From: Prochlorococcus sp. AG-449-G23
GTDB taxonomy: Bacteria > Cyanobacteriota > Cyanobacteriia > PCC-6307 > Cyanobiaceae
DNA length: 64,000 bases
Assembly: GCA_003209585.1 (NCBI GenBank)
Contig: QCQJ01000001.1
Location: 1-64,000, forward strand
Direction: 5' to 3'
The position numbers were made by a program, and so were the translations under genes. The notes under the pieces were generated by a model. It searched no databases. It was not told the origin of the DNA and saw nothing but the letters and a program-made list of their open reading frames with translations. Positions 37,124-46,876 of this stretch are shown here, piece by piece (position 1 is the first letter of the stretch; every line of letters starts with the position of its first letter).

Positions 37124-38980
37124 TTAGATATTTGCACCAGCGGCAATTTTAACAAGTCTTATTACTCCTTTTTCTGTTACTTTTTTTGCAATTTCTATAC
37201 CCATTTCTTTTGTATAAGGCTCATTTATAAGTCTAGGAACTCTTTTTAGAAAAATGTCAATTGAATAGCCGGGTACTTTTTGTAAAATCTCCAAAAAGTT
37301 TCTTAATGGCTCAACATACATTACAAGGTCACTCAAGTTATTATTTTCGTTAATCGTATTTAATTTAATTGATTGTGGCAGATACTTATTCAAATTTTTC
37401 AATATTTTTAGACTAAGTAAATCTATCTGATTTGTTAAACCTTCAATTATCTCATTTCTAAGAAATCCTCCATTTGAAGAAAAGAGAAGATTTATAACTT
37501 CGTCTAAAAGTTTTTCTAAATCGAGATTTGTTTGCTTTGCAGCATTAGAAAGCAGATCTTCTAAACGGTCCCATTTAAATTTTTTATTATCAAAAAGCAT
37601 TTCTTTAAGACTTTCTCTTAATTGTGGATCAGGGTCTTCCATCAACCTTCTTGCAAAGTAGGGATAAGCTGCGCCTAATATTTTGAAGTTCGGATCTACG
37701 CTTAAAGCAATTCCTTCTAATGTAAGTAATGATCTAATTATAAGTGCATAATATGGAGGTAGTTTGAAAGGGAATTTATACATAACACCAGACATATCGT
37801 CTGTAACGCTTTTAAAATCCATCTTTGAAACTCCTTGTTCAACAGCGTTAATGAAAACATCTTGAAATGCTGGAACAATGGGTTCTAGATTAACTTCTTC
37901 TGATAAAAATCCTAATTTTACGAAATCTTGAGATAATTTATCGAAGTTTTTATTTACTAAATGTACTACTGCTTGAATTAATCCTGATCTAGATTCTCTG
38001 GAAACCTCGCTCATCATTCCAAAATCTAGATAGCATAATCTGCCATCTTCCAAAGCCAATAAATTACCTGGATGTGGGTCTGCATGAAAAAAACCATGTT
38101 CCAAAAGCTGTTCTAAACTGCACTGCACCCCTATATCAATCATTTCATCAGGATTGATTCCTAATTTTTTTACGTCTTCTAAATTTGTTAATTTTGTACC
38201 GTCTATCCATTCCATTGCTAAAACTCGCCTTGAAGTTATTTCTTTGTAAATTTTTGGTACTGCAATCATTTTGTTATGTTTATGCAAATCTCTAAATTTT
38301 TCTGCATTTGCAGCTTCGTTTAAATAATCCATCTCTTCAAAAACTCTCTTACCTAACTCATCAATCAAAGCAACTAGATCACTTCTTATTAATCCGATAT
38401 TATTTTTTAGCCAATAAGCAATATTTCTCACTATGTAAAGATCTAAAGTTATTTGTTCTCTTAAACCTGGTCGTTGTACTTTTATTGCAACGATCTCTTC
38501 ATTTTTTAATTTAGCTTTATGTACTTGCCCTAAAGAAGCAGCCGAAATTGGTTCTTTATCAATTTTTAAAAAAATCTCATCTATTTTGGACCCTAAATCT
38601 TCTTCAATCAATTCCATTGCTTTATCGCCATCAAATCCAGGTAGTTGATCTTGTAATTCAGATAATTCTTCAAGAAGAATCCCAGGAATTATATCTGGTC
38701 TCGTTGATAAAGCTTGACCTGCTTTAACAAATGCAGGCCCAAGTTCTACTAACAAATTTGTTAATTCTCTTGCTCTAAATCTTGCTTGCTGTTCATTTTT
38801 TAGTCTTCCAGTTAATTTATCCCACCCAACAGAAAAGATGTAAGCAAAAATAGGTATGAGTGTTTGCCAAAGTCTTTTTAAAAGTCTTTTAGGATTTTTT
38901 TTATAAATTTTAGAAATTGTATCTGGATCATAATTTAAGAGTCCAGATACCTCAATAAAATCAGTAAAATCTTCTTTCAT
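37124..38980 (-). CDS. ABC1/UbiB-family protein kinase-like protein
   Basis: This is an atypical kinase of the ABC1/UbiB/ADCK family, 618 residues, usually linked to prenylquinone metabolism in plastids and bacteria. Conserved features are the family-specific KxGQ motif in FVKAGQALSTRPDII near 90, PISAASLGQVHKAKL near 142 for the Ala-rich loop, VAIKVQRPGLREQ near 166, AMEWIDGTKLTN near 253, and the catalytic HGFFHADPHPGNLLAL and YLDFGMMSEV near 293-320. C-terminal 150 residues are family-variable. Substrate unknown. Confidence 0.92.
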   Translation of the reverse strand: MKEDFTDFIEVSGLLNYDPDTISKIYKKNPKRLLKRLWQTLIPIFAYIFSVGWDKLTGRLKNEQQARFRARELTNLLVELGPAFVKAGQALSTRPDIIPGILLEELSELQDQLPGFDGDKAMELIEEDLGSKIDEIFLKIDKEPISAASLGQVHKAKLKNEEIVAIKVQRPGLREQITLDLYIVRNIAYWLKNNIGLIRSDLVALIDELGKRVFEEMDYLNEAANAEKFRDLHKHNKMIAVPKIYKEITSRRVLAMEWIDGTKLTNLEDVKKLGINPDEMIDIGVQCSLEQLLEHGFFHADPHPGNLLALEDGRLCYLDFGMMSEVSRESRSGLIQAVVHLVNKNFDKLSQDFVKLGFLSEEVNLEPIVPAFQDVFINAVEQGVSKMDFKSVTDDMSGVMYKFPFKLPPYYALIIRSLLTLEGIALSVDPNFKILGAAYPYFARRLMEDPDPQLRESLKEMLFDNKKFKWDRLEDLLSNAAKQTNLDLEKLLDEVINLLFSSNGGFLRNEIIEGLTNQIDLLSLKILKNLNKYLPQSIKLNTINENNNLSDLVMYVEPLRNFLEILQKVPGYSIDIFLKRVPRLINEPYTKEMGIEIAKKVTEKGVIRLVKIAAGANI

Positions 38981-39048
38981 AACTTTATATATGTAAAACC
39001 TTTATTTTTTTAAAAAAGAAGTTAATTTTTTTATATGAAAGATTTATC

Positions 39049-40728
39049 ATGTTAATACAACTAAAAATAGAAAATATTGCCTTAATAGAAATTATAGAAA
39101 TTAATTTCGAAAAAGGTTTGAATATTATAACTGGTGATTCAGGTTCAGGAAAATCACTTATTTTGGATTCCTTAAATGCTTTATTTGGTGGAACCAATAT
39201 ACCTCTAAAGCATTTAATACGTCCAGGAAAAGATTTTTGCGTTATCGAGGCAATATTTTCTTCCTCTTCTCAAATTAATAATTGGTTAATTAGTAATGGC
39301 TTTGAAAAAAGTCCCTCAGCAATAACAATTAAAAGAAAATCTTATAAGAAAAATAATAAAATTTTATCCAAATATAGCCTTAATAATTTCTCAATTAATA
39401 AACAATTATTAGAAAAACTTGGACGATTTTTAATAGATTTCGCAGGTCAGTCTGATACTTTTATCTTTGATTCTTTAGATAAGAGAAGATTAATTATTGA
39501 TGAATTATGTTCTCAAGAATTAAGATTTACTAGCGAAAGGATTAAAAAAATATGGGAAGAAAGTGAAGTTTTAAAAAGATTAATGAAGGAAAAAATAGAA
39601 TCTTCTAGGAATCAAGAAGAAAACAACTTTGCAATTAAACAAATGTTGAAGAGTTTAGAAGAAGCTGATTTAAATTCCAGTGAAGAAGTTTTAGAATTAG
39701 AGTTAGTAGAAAATAAACTTGTAAATAATCTTGAAATTAATAATTCAATTAAATCATCATTAGAAAACTTAAATAATTTCAGGCATGATCAACCATCAGT
39801 AACGTCTTTGATAAATCAATCAATAAAAATTTTAAATAAAACATCAGATTTCGATTTAAAGATTCAAAAATTTAGAGAGAATTTATTAAATATCCATGCT
39901 GATGTTGAAGATTTAATATTTGATCTAAATTCATATTTGCAAGATATAGAAAATTATGAATCTAATCTTCCAGAAATTCAAAAAAGATTATTTTTTCTAA
40001 AAAACTTGGAGAGAACTTTTTCATTAGGTCTGCCTGAATTAATTGAAAAGCGTGATCAATTAAAGACGTATTTTCAACAAAATGATCAAGGTAATGAGAT
40101 TTGCAAGATTAAAGCTCAAATTGAAAATTTACAAAGTAAATTAAATTCTTTATTTGTTATTCAATCTAAGGAGAGAAAAAAAATTGCTAATCAATTGGAA
40201 AATTCAGTAATGTCAATTTTAAGCAATTTAGGATTAGAAAATGCAAATTTTTCAATTCAATTTTCCGAATGTAAGCCTTCCGGAGATGGAATTGATAATA
40301 TAAACTTTTTGTTTTCGGCTAACCCTGATCAAAAGCTTGCTCCTATATCAAGTGTTATTTCTGGTGGAGAAATGTCAAGATTCTTATTAGCTATAAAATC
40401 AAGTATTTCTAAAAAACCGAATACTTTCTTTTTAGATGAAATTGATAATGGTTTAAGTGGTAAGTCTTTATTTTCATTGGTAGAACTAATAAAAAAAATT
40501 TCTAATGATCAACAAGTTTTATGTATAACTCATCAGCCTTTTTTAGCTGCTGGAGGATTGGCTCACTTTAAAGTTAATAAAGATGTAATTGATGGAATAA
40601 CATATACATCAATATCAAAATTAACAACAAAAAAACAAAGAAAAGATGAATTAGCAGAACTTATTGGGGGAGGTTTTGGCGAAGCGAATAATTACGCTTC
40701 TAGTCTTCTGAACAGGGCAGCTGCATAA
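39049..40728 (+). CDS. recN: DNA repair protein RecN
   Basis: RecN is an SMC-like ATPase used in double-strand break repair. The 559 residues show Walker A ITGDSGSGKSLILDSL at residue 27, FAGQSDTFIFDS near 139, a long central coiled-coil (about 150-360), the ABC signature SVISGGEMSRFLLAIKSS near 440, Walker B TFFLDEIDNGLSG near 460, and CITHQPFLAAGG near 490. The usual Gln-rich linker of the family is short. uvrA follows after 53 bases on the same strand. Confidence 0.95.
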   Translation: MLIQLKIENIALIEIIEINFEKGLNIITGDSGSGKSLILDSLNALFGGTNIPLKHLIRPGKDFCVIEAIFSSSSQINNWLISNGFEKSPSAITIKRKSYKKNNKILSKYSLNNFSINKQLLEKLGRFLIDFAGQSDTFIFDSLDKRRLIIDELCSQELRFTSERIKKIWEESEVLKRLMKEKIESSRNQEENNFAIKQMLKSLEEADLNSSEEVLELELVENKLVNNLEINNSIKSSLENLNNFRHDQPSVTSLINQSIKILNKTSDFDLKIQKFRENLLNIHADVEDLIFDLNSYLQDIENYESNLPEIQKRLFFLKNLERTFSLGLPELIEKRDQLKTYFQQNDQGNEICKIKAQIENLQSKLNSLFVIQSKERKKIANQLENSVMSILSNLGLENANFSIQFSECKPSGDGIDNINFLFSANPDQKLAPISSVISGGEMSRFLLAIKSSISKKPNTFFLDEIDNGLSGKSLFSLVELIKKISNDQQVLCITHQPFLAAGGLAHFKVNKDVIDGITYTSISKLTTKKQRKDELAELIGGGFGEANNYASSLLNRAAA

Positions 40729-40781
40729 AATAAAAATATTTCTACTATAATAATCTTTTTAAACCATAGATAGATTTAGGC

Positions 40782-43685
40782 ATGGTTAATGAAATCAATA
40801 ATAGTTTTGAAGAAGATAATTCAATAAATATTAGAGGAGCTCGTCAGCATAATTTAAAGAATATTGACCTTTCCTTACCTAGGAATAAATTTATAGTCTT
40901 TACAGGCGTTAGTGGAAGTGGAAAAAGTTCTTTAGCTTTCGATACGATTTTTGCTGAAGGTCAAAGAAGATATGTTGAGAGTTTGTCAGCGTATGCAAGA
41001 CAATTTTTGGGGCAAGTAGATAAACCAGATGTAGATAATATTGAGGGCTTATCCCCTGCCATTTCAATTGATCAAAAATCTACAAGTCATAATCCTCGAT
41101 CAACAGTTGGAACTGTAACAGAGATTCAAGATTATTTAAGGTTATTGTTTGGCCGTGCTGGTGAGCCCCATTGCCATCATTGTGGTATTCCAATTGCCCC
41201 TCAAACAATTGATGAAATGGTAGATCAAATTCTTTTATTACCAGAGGGTACAAGGTACCAATTATTGGCTCCTGTTGTAAGGGGAAAGAAGGGAACACAT
41301 ACGAAATTAATAAGTGGATTAGCTGCTGAGGGTTTTGCAAGGGTAAGAATTAATGGAGAGGTAAGAGAACTCGCTGATAGTATTGAACTAGATAAAAATC
41401 AAATTCATAATATAGAGGTAGTAGTTGATAGATTAATCGCAAGAGATGGAATACAAGAAAGATTGAATGATTCTCTACAAACTTGCCTCAAAAGAGGCGA
41501 TGGTTTAGCAATAGTAGAAGTTGTTCCAAAAAAAGGAGAAAATTTACCTACTAACCTAGATAGAGAAAAATTATACTCAGAAAATTATGCTTGCCCAGTA
41601 CATGGTTCTATTGTAGAGGAACTTTCTCCTAGATTATTTTCATTTAATAGCCCATATGGAGCTTGTCCAGATTGTCATGGGATTGGTTATTTAAAAAAAT
41701 TTACTGCTGATAGAGTAATACCAGATAAAAAATTGCCTGTTTATGCTGCTATAGCTCCTTGGAGTGAAAAAGATAATACTTATTATTTTTCATTATTATA
41801 TTCTGTTGGACAAGCTTATGGTTTTGAATTAAAAACTCCTTGGAAAGATTTAAGTGATTTGCAAAAAAAAGTTTTACTTTTAGGTTCAGATAAACCTATT
41901 TTAATTCAAGCAGATAGTCGTTTTAAAACTTCTAGTGGTTTTGAAAGACCTTTTGAAGGAATATTACCAATCTTAGAAAGGCAATTGAATGAAGCTAATG
42001 GAGAATCAGTAAAACAAAAACTAGAAAAGTACTTAGAATTAGTACCCTGTAAGACATGTGCTGGCAAAAGATTAAGACCTGAAGCCTTGGCCGTTAAGCT
42101 TGGCCCATATAACATTACTGATTTAACCTCTATAAGCGTTTCTGAAACTTTAATTCATATTGAACGGATCATGGGATTATCTAAGACTAAGAAGGAAAAT
42201 ATATCTTTATCAGAAAAGCAAAAGCAGATAGGTGATTTGGTTTTAAAAGAGATTCGTTTACGATTAAAGTTTTTAATTAATGTAGGTTTGGATTATTTAA
42301 CTCTAGATAGACCAGCAATGACTTTGTCTGGTGGAGAAGCTCAGCGTATTAGGTTGGCAACCCAAATTGGTGCAGGTCTTACTGGAGTTTTATATGTTTT
42401 AGATGAGCCAAGTATTGGTTTACACCAGAGAGATAATGACAGATTATTAGAAACATTAAAAAACTTAAGAGACTTAGGAAATACTTTAGTTGTTGTTGAA
42501 CATGATGAAGATACTATGAGATCTGCAGATTATTTAGTAGATATAGGCCCAGGGGCAGGTGTTTATGGTGGAGAAATTATTGCTAAAGGATCATATGAAG
42601 ATGTCTTGAAATCAGAGAGGTCATTAACTGGGGCTTATCTTAGCGGTAGGAAGTCGATTCCTACTCCAAAAGAACGTAGAGCATCCGTAAAAAAAAGTTT
42701 AATCTTAAATAATTGCTTTAAAAATAATTTAAAGAACATATCTGTAGAATTTCCTTTAGGAAGATTAGTTTCTGTCACTGGCGTAAGTGGTAGTGGAAAA
42801 AGTACCTTGATCAATGAATTACTTCACCCTGCCTTGTGTCATTCGCTCGGATTAAAAGTCCCTTTTCCTCAAGGAGTAACGGAGCTAAAAGGCATAAAGG
42901 CAATTGATAAAGTTATTGTTATCGATCAATCTCCAATAGGGAGAACACCAAGATCAAATCCTGCTACCTATACAGGTGCTTTTGATCCTATAAGGCAGAT
43001 GTTTACTGCCACAGTGGAGGCAAAAGCAAGAGGTTATCAGGCTGGTCAATTTAGTTTTAACGTGAAAGGAGGAAGATGCGAAGCATGTAAAGGTCAAGGA
43101 GTTAATGTAATCGAAATGAATTTTTTACCTGATGTGTATGTTCAATGTGAAGTATGCAAAGGGGCTCGTTTTAATAGGGAAACTCTTCAAGTTAAATATA
43201 AAGGTTTTAATATATCTGATGTTTTAGAGATGACTGTAGAACAAGCTGCAGAAACTTTTTCTGCTATACCTCAAGCTGCCGATAGATTATCTACATTGGT
43301 AGACGTCGGTTTGGGATATGTGAAATTAGGCCAACCTGCTCCTACATTATCTGGCGGAGAGGCTCAAAGAGTTAAGTTAGCTACAGAATTATCTAAAAGG
43401 GCTACTGGAAAAACTTTATATTTGATTGATGAGCCAACTACAGGGTTAAGTTTTTATGATGTTCATAAATTAATGGATGTTATTCAGCGTTTGGTAGATA
43501 AAGGGAATTCTGTAATTGTAATAGAACATAACTTAGATGTAATTAGATGTTCTGATTGGATCATTGATTTAGGGCCTGATGGTGGAGATAAAGGTGGCGA
43601 AATTATTGTAGAAGGTACTCCCGAAGATGTAGCGGGACATCCTACAAGCTATACAGCAAAATATCTTAAAAAAGTTCTCAAATAA
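40782..43685 (+). CDS. uvrA: Excinuclease ABC subunit UvrA
   Basis: UvrA recognises bulky DNA damage such as UV photoproducts and loads UvrB. It has 967 residues with two ABC ATPase modules. The first Walker A is FTGVSGSGKSSLAFDTIF at about 41 with PHCHHCG zinc knuckle near 130 and CPVHGSI; the second is SVTGVSGSGKSTLINELL near 668. Signature segments TLSGGEAQRIRLA and TLSGGEAQRVKLA occur in each half. The C-terminal zinc finger is CEACKGQG and CEVCKGAR. An alternative ATG is not needed. Confidence 0.98.
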   Translation: MVNEINNSFEEDNSINIRGARQHNLKNIDLSLPRNKFIVFTGVSGSGKSSLAFDTIFAEGQRRYVESLSAYARQFLGQVDKPDVDNIEGLSPAISIDQKSTSHNPRSTVGTVTEIQDYLRLLFGRAGEPHCHHCGIPIAPQTIDEMVDQILLLPEGTRYQLLAPVVRGKKGTHTKLISGLAAEGFARVRINGEVRELADSIELDKNQIHNIEVVVDRLIARDGIQERLNDSLQTCLKRGDGLAIVEVVPKKGENLPTNLDREKLYSENYACPVHGSIVEELSPRLFSFNSPYGACPDCHGIGYLKKFTADRVIPDKKLPVYAAIAPWSEKDNTYYFSLLYSVGQAYGFELKTPWKDLSDLQKKVLLLGSDKPILIQADSRFKTSSGFERPFEGILPILERQLNEANGESVKQKLEKYLELVPCKTCAGKRLRPEALAVKLGPYNITDLTSISVSETLIHIERIMGLSKTKKENISLSEKQKQIGDLVLKEIRLRLKFLINVGLDYLTLDRPAMTLSGGEAQRIRLATQIGAGLTGVLYVLDEPSIGLHQRDNDRLLETLKNLRDLGNTLVVVEHDEDTMRSADYLVDIGPGAGVYGGEIIAKGSYEDVLKSERSLTGAYLSGRKSIPTPKERRASVKKSLILNNCFKNNLKNISVEFPLGRLVSVTGVSGSGKSTLINELLHPALCHSLGLKVPFPQGVTELKGIKAIDKVIVIDQSPIGRTPRSNPATYTGAFDPIRQMFTATVEAKARGYQAGQFSFNVKGGRCEACKGQGVNVIEMNFLPDVYVQCEVCKGARFNRETLQVKYKGFNISDVLEMTVEQAAETFSAIPQAADRLSTLVDVGLGYVKLGQPAPTLSGGEAQRVKLATELSKRATGKTLYLIDEPTTGLSFYDVHKLMDVIQRLVDKGNSVIVIEHNLDVIRCSDWIIDLGPDGGDKGGEIIVEGTPEDVAGHPTSYTAKYLKKVLK

Positions 43686-43826
43686 AAAATCTTTGTTGTA
43701 TTTCTTTGTATTTAATATTATCTGAATTAAACGAAAGTTTTTTTGAAGCGGCATTTTAATAGTCTATGTCTGCTTTTTTAAAAAAATTTTGTATAAAAAA
43801 ATTTAAAATCATAATGCTTTCTTAAT

Positions 43827-43841
43827 ATTTCCTTTGGAAAT
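43827..43841. repeat. 6-bp inverted repeat upstream of sucrose-phosphate synthase gene
   Basis: ATTTCC (43827-43832) and GGAAAT (43836-43841) pair around TTT. It sits 45 bases before the sps ATG in a 200-base spacer otherwise made of A/T runs, including TTTTTTAAAAAAATTTT at about 43776. It could be an operator or chance; nothing else was recognised in the spacer. Confidence 0.3.
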
Positions 43842-43872
43842 TCAGTTTATTTGTATTAGAAGGTCTTGATTT

Positions 43873-43878
43873 GAGGAG
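43873..43878 (+). promoter_or_regulatory. Strong ribosome-binding site of sps
   Basis: GAGGAG ends seven bases before the ATG at 43886, a clear Shine-Dalgarno match that fixes this start. Most genes in the window have weaker sites. Confidence 0.75.
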
Positions 43879-43885
43879 TAGCTGA

Positions 43886-45295
43886 ATGAGATTTAAATTT
43901 TTACATTTACATTTACATGGTCTTATACGTTCTAAAAATCTTGAATTAGGCAGGGATGCAGATACAGGAGGGCAAACACAATACGTTTTAGAGTTAGTTA
44001 AAAGTTTGGCTAATACTTCAGAAGTTGATCAAGTAGATTTAGTCACTCGTTTAATAGAAGACTCTAAATTAGACTATGAATATTCTCAAGAAGAAGAATT
44101 TATAGAACCTGGAGCTAGAATTTTAAGATTTAAATTTGGACCTAATAAATATTTAAGAAAGGAATTGCTTTGGCCTTATTTAGATAATTTAACTGAAAGT
44201 CTTATTTCTTATTATAAAACAAATACAAAGCCTAATTTCATTCATGCACATTATGCAGATGCTGGATATGTAGGAGTTAAACTAAGTAAAGCCTTAAACG
44301 TTCCACTTATTTTTACTGGTCACTCTTTAGGGAGAGAAAAAAAGAGGAAGTTGCTTGATACTGGTTTAAAAACTAATCAAATAGAAAAGCTTTATTCCAT
44401 CAGTAAAAGAATTGAGGCAGAAGAAAAAGTGTTAAAGTCCGCAGATATTGTTGTTACAAGCACTAAACAAGAGTCAGTTTATCAATATTCCCAATATTCT
44501 TCTTTTTCACCTCACAAAGCTAAAGTTATTCCTCCTGGCGTTGATCATAATAAATTTCACCATACTCACTCGACAACCGAGACAGCTGAAATTGACAATA
44601 TGATGAAACCTTTTCTAAAGGATTCTACTAAACCTCCATTATTAACTATTTCTAGAGCTGTAAGAAGAAAAAACATTCCCTCTTTGATTGAGGCATACGG
44701 AAGATCTGAAAAATTAAAAAGAAAAACTAATTTAATTTTGATTTTAGGTTGTCGAGAAAGCACTTCAAAACTTGACTCTCAACAAAAAGATGTATTTCAT
44801 AATATTTTTGAAACGATTGATAAATATAATTTGTATGGAAAGGTAGCTTATCCAAAAAAGCATCTTCCAAGTCAGATTCCTGCTTTATATAGGTGGGCTG
44901 CTAGCAGAGGGGGTTTATTTGTAAATCCTGCTTTAACAGAGCCTTTTGGTCTAACCCTGCTTGAAGCTTCTTCATGTGGATTGCCAATAATATCAACAAA
45001 TGATGGGGGACCAAAAGAAATTTGCTCAAAATGTGAAAATGGACTTCTAGTAGATGTTACTGATATAAATAAGTTGAAAGTTATGCTTGAAAAAGGAATT
45101 TATAATAACGATCAATGGAAATTATGGAGTAGAAATGGAATTGAGGGCGTTAACAGGCACTTTAGTTGGAATACTCATGTACGCAATTATTTATCAATAC
45201 TTCTAGAGGAGTTTTCAAGGTCAAATTATCATTCTTCATCTGATATTAAACAGAGTTGTTTAAAAGGAAGTTCCTCACTTATGAAACCCCATTGA
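43886..45295 (+). CDS. sps: Sucrose-phosphate synthase, glycosyltransferase domain only
   Basis: A GT4-type glycosyltransferase that I identify as sucrose-phosphate synthase: it makes sucrose-6-phosphate from a nucleotide-glucose and fructose-6-phosphate. It has 469 residues. Landmarks are HLHGLIRSKNLELGRDADTGGQTQYV at the start (HLHG and GGQ as in sucrose synthases), HAHYADAGYVG near 121, TGHSLGREKKRKLL near 145, ISRAVRRKNIPSLIEAYG near 254, and the E-x7-E motif TEPFGLTLLEASSCGLP near 350. The C-terminal phosphatase-like (HAD) domain seen in some cyanobacterial forms is absent. In picocyanobacteria sucrose serves as a compatible solute. Confidence 0.88.
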   Translation: MRFKFLHLHLHGLIRSKNLELGRDADTGGQTQYVLELVKSLANTSEVDQVDLVTRLIEDSKLDYEYSQEEEFIEPGARILRFKFGPNKYLRKELLWPYLDNLTESLISYYKTNTKPNFIHAHYADAGYVGVKLSKALNVPLIFTGHSLGREKKRKLLDTGLKTNQIEKLYSISKRIEAEEKVLKSADIVVTSTKQESVYQYSQYSSFSPHKAKVIPPGVDHNKFHHTHSTTETAEIDNMMKPFLKDSTKPPLLTISRAVRRKNIPSLIEAYGRSEKLKRKTNLILILGCRESTSKLDSQQKDVFHNIFETIDKYNLYGKVAYPKKHLPSQIPALYRWAASRGGLFVNPALTEPFGLTLLEASSCGLPIISTNDGGPKEICSKCENGLLVDVTDINKLKVMLEKGIYNNDQWKLWSRNGIEGVNRHFSWNTHVRNYLSILLEEFSRSNYHSSSDIKQSCLKGSSSLMKPH

Positions 45296-45474
45296 TCAAA
45301 TACTTTAGGATCAGGGTGAAGAATTAGTTGATTGTTGTGAGTTTTCTTTAGTTTGAAGCCCTTCCTAGATAGTTTTTTCATTAAGTTTGCCGTTTCTTCA
45401 AATCTTGATGCCATTGCATCAAGACTTGAGCAGTCACTTGTTAATCCATTATCTTTCCATGTAAAAAAACTCAT
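45229..45474 (-). CDS. Conserved-looking small protein, 81 aa, antisense to sps 3' end
   Basis: This reading frame of 81 residues starts MSFFTWKDNGLTSDCSS and has a charged helical centre (AMASRFEETANLMKKLSRKG) and an acidic tail. Its last 67 bases overlap sps on the opposite strand. The look (no low complexity, balanced composition, good start, sits just upstream of mraY) resembles small proteins conserved in marine cyanobacteria, but I recognise no function. I consider it real with moderate confidence. Confidence 0.65.
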   Translation of the reverse strand: MSFFTWKDNGLTSDCSSLDAMASRFEETANLMKKLSRKGFKLKKTHNNQLILHPDPKVFDQWGFISEELPFKQLCLISDEE

Positions 45475-45484
45475 AACAAATTTT

Positions 45485-46561
45485 TTAAAGATTGATTTTT
45501 AAAACTATACCTAAAATTACAAGTAAAATGTTGATTTTCCAAAAATTTTCAACTATTTTTTGTTCCTTAACTCCTTTAAGTTCAAAATGGTGGTGCAGTG
45601 GAGCCATTAAAAATATGCGTTTACCTTTGTGAAATAATTTTTTTGTAATTTTAAAAAACCCTACTTGAATTATTACTGATAATGACTCAATAATAAATAT
45701 TCCTGAGAAAATAGATAAGGTAAAAACGCTATTAGTTAATAACCCTATAGAACCTAGAATTGCACCAATACTTAAGGATCCTGTGTCACCCATAAATATT
45801 TTTGCAGGATAATTATTATATTTGAGAAATCCTAAGCATATGCCGGACATTGAATAACATAAGATACTAAAAACAATAAGTTCTTGTTGTCCTTTCATTA
45901 ATATTTCTGTTCCTAATCCATAAAAGACTATTCCACTGCATCCAGCTGCTAATCCGTCTAATCCATCAGTCAAATTTACGGAATTACTTATGCCAACTAA
46001 TACTAAAAAGGAAATTGGCAATATTAAAATATTCATATTTATTACCCAAGAGTCAGATACTACAATTAATGGATTTATTAAATTTTTTTCATAGGCTAAC
46101 AATATAAAAATTATTGAGATGATACTTTGCAAGGCAAATTTTTCTTTTGTTTTTAACCCTGTGTTCTTTTTGTTTTTAATGCTTAAATAATCATCTAAAA
46201 ATCCTGTAATAAAGAAACCAAAAATAGAAAGTAATAATAGAAATAATTTTAGCGAACTTAATTTTATGGTTATTATCAAAAGAAAAATTAAAAATGGGAT
46301 TATCATAAAAATCCCGCCCATTGTTGGCGTATCACTTTTTTTTAAGTGATTAGATGGACCTTCGGTCCTAATATTTTGAAGTAAATTTAATTTTTTGATT
46401 ATCTTTAGACCATTCTTTGTTGTGAATACAGAAATAAAAAAAAATAATGAGTAAACTCCAATAAAAATAAAATTATTAAAAAAATAGGAGGTTACTATTA
46501 AAGCAAAAGTATTTATTATTAATAACGATTTAAAATTAAATTTTTTAATCTTCCCAGTCAT
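45485..46561 (-). CDS. mraY: Phospho-N-acetylmuramoyl-pentapeptide-transferase
   Basis: MraY transfers phospho-MurNAc-pentapeptide from UDP to undecaprenyl phosphate, giving lipid I at the membrane. The 358 residues contain about ten hydrophobic helices. Conserved elements are KKSDTPTMGGIFMIIPF near 75, GFLDDYLSIKNKKNTGL near 121 with paired Asp, NSVNLTDGLDGLAAG near 196, FMGDTGSLSIGAILG near 256 and the histidine-rich MAPLHHHFELKG near 320. It joins murB and murC as a third cell-wall gene in the window. The start overlaps the DUF3134 gene by 17 bases. Confidence 0.96.
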   Translation of the reverse strand: MTGKIKKFNFKSLLIINTFALIVTSYFFNNFIFIGVYSLFFFISVFTTKNGLKIIKKLNLLQNIRTEGPSNHLKKSDTPTMGGIFMIIPFLIFLLIITIKLSSLKLFLLLLSIFGFFITGFLDDYLSIKNKKNTGLKTKEKFALQSIISIIFILLAYEKNLINPLIVVSDSWVINMNILILPISFLVLVGISNSVNLTDGLDGLAAGCSGIVFYGLGTEILMKGQQELIVFSILCYSMSGICLGFLKYNNYPAKIFMGDTGSLSIGAILGSIGLLTNSVFTLSIFSGIFIIESLSVIIQVGFFKITKKLFHKGKRIFLMAPLHHHFELKGVKEQKIVENFWKINILLVILGIVLKINL

Positions 46562-46823
46562 CTTCTGAAGAGTCTTCTTCAGTTTTATAATCTTCTTTTT
46601 CTCCCATTAGTGCTGAAAGTTCTTCTTCCTCTATAGTACTAATCTCTTGTGACTCTCCGTCTTTTTCTGCAACAAGTCTTCCTGAATTTTCAAGCCAAGA
46701 AAGTAGATCAGGTTCATCTCTTAATGGCAAAACAGGAGCTGGATCATCTCTGTGGTAGCAAGTTAAAGCCGGATTGACTTCAGAAATATCGTCTAATCTA
46801 AGTTTTAGTTTATTTGAGTCCAT
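46545..46823 (-). CDS. DUF3134-family protein
   Basis: This small cyanobacterial protein of unknown function has 92 residues from the ATG at 46821-46823 (MDSNKLKLRL). A start at 46856 would add 11 residues and has no clear ribosome-binding site. The family core is HRDDPAPVLPLRDEPDLLSWLE and SGRLVAE; the C-terminal third is very acidic (EEDSSEDDWED). The 3' end overlaps mraY by 17 bases, so the two genes are likely in one transcript. Confidence 0.82.
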   Translation of the reverse strand: MDSNKLKLRLDDISEVNPALTCYHRDDPAPVLPLRDEPDLLSWLENSGRLVAEKDGESQEISTIEEEELSALMGEKEDYKTEEDSSEDDWED

Positions 46824-46876
46824 TAAACGTTGTGTTCTATATATAAGATAATACATAATGATGCTTACGAAAAACT

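Noticed and set aside
36846..37127. 93-codon plus-strand frame opposite the DUF1400 gene
   Set aside because: The opposite frame has a signal peptide and DUF1400 motif; this one has none.
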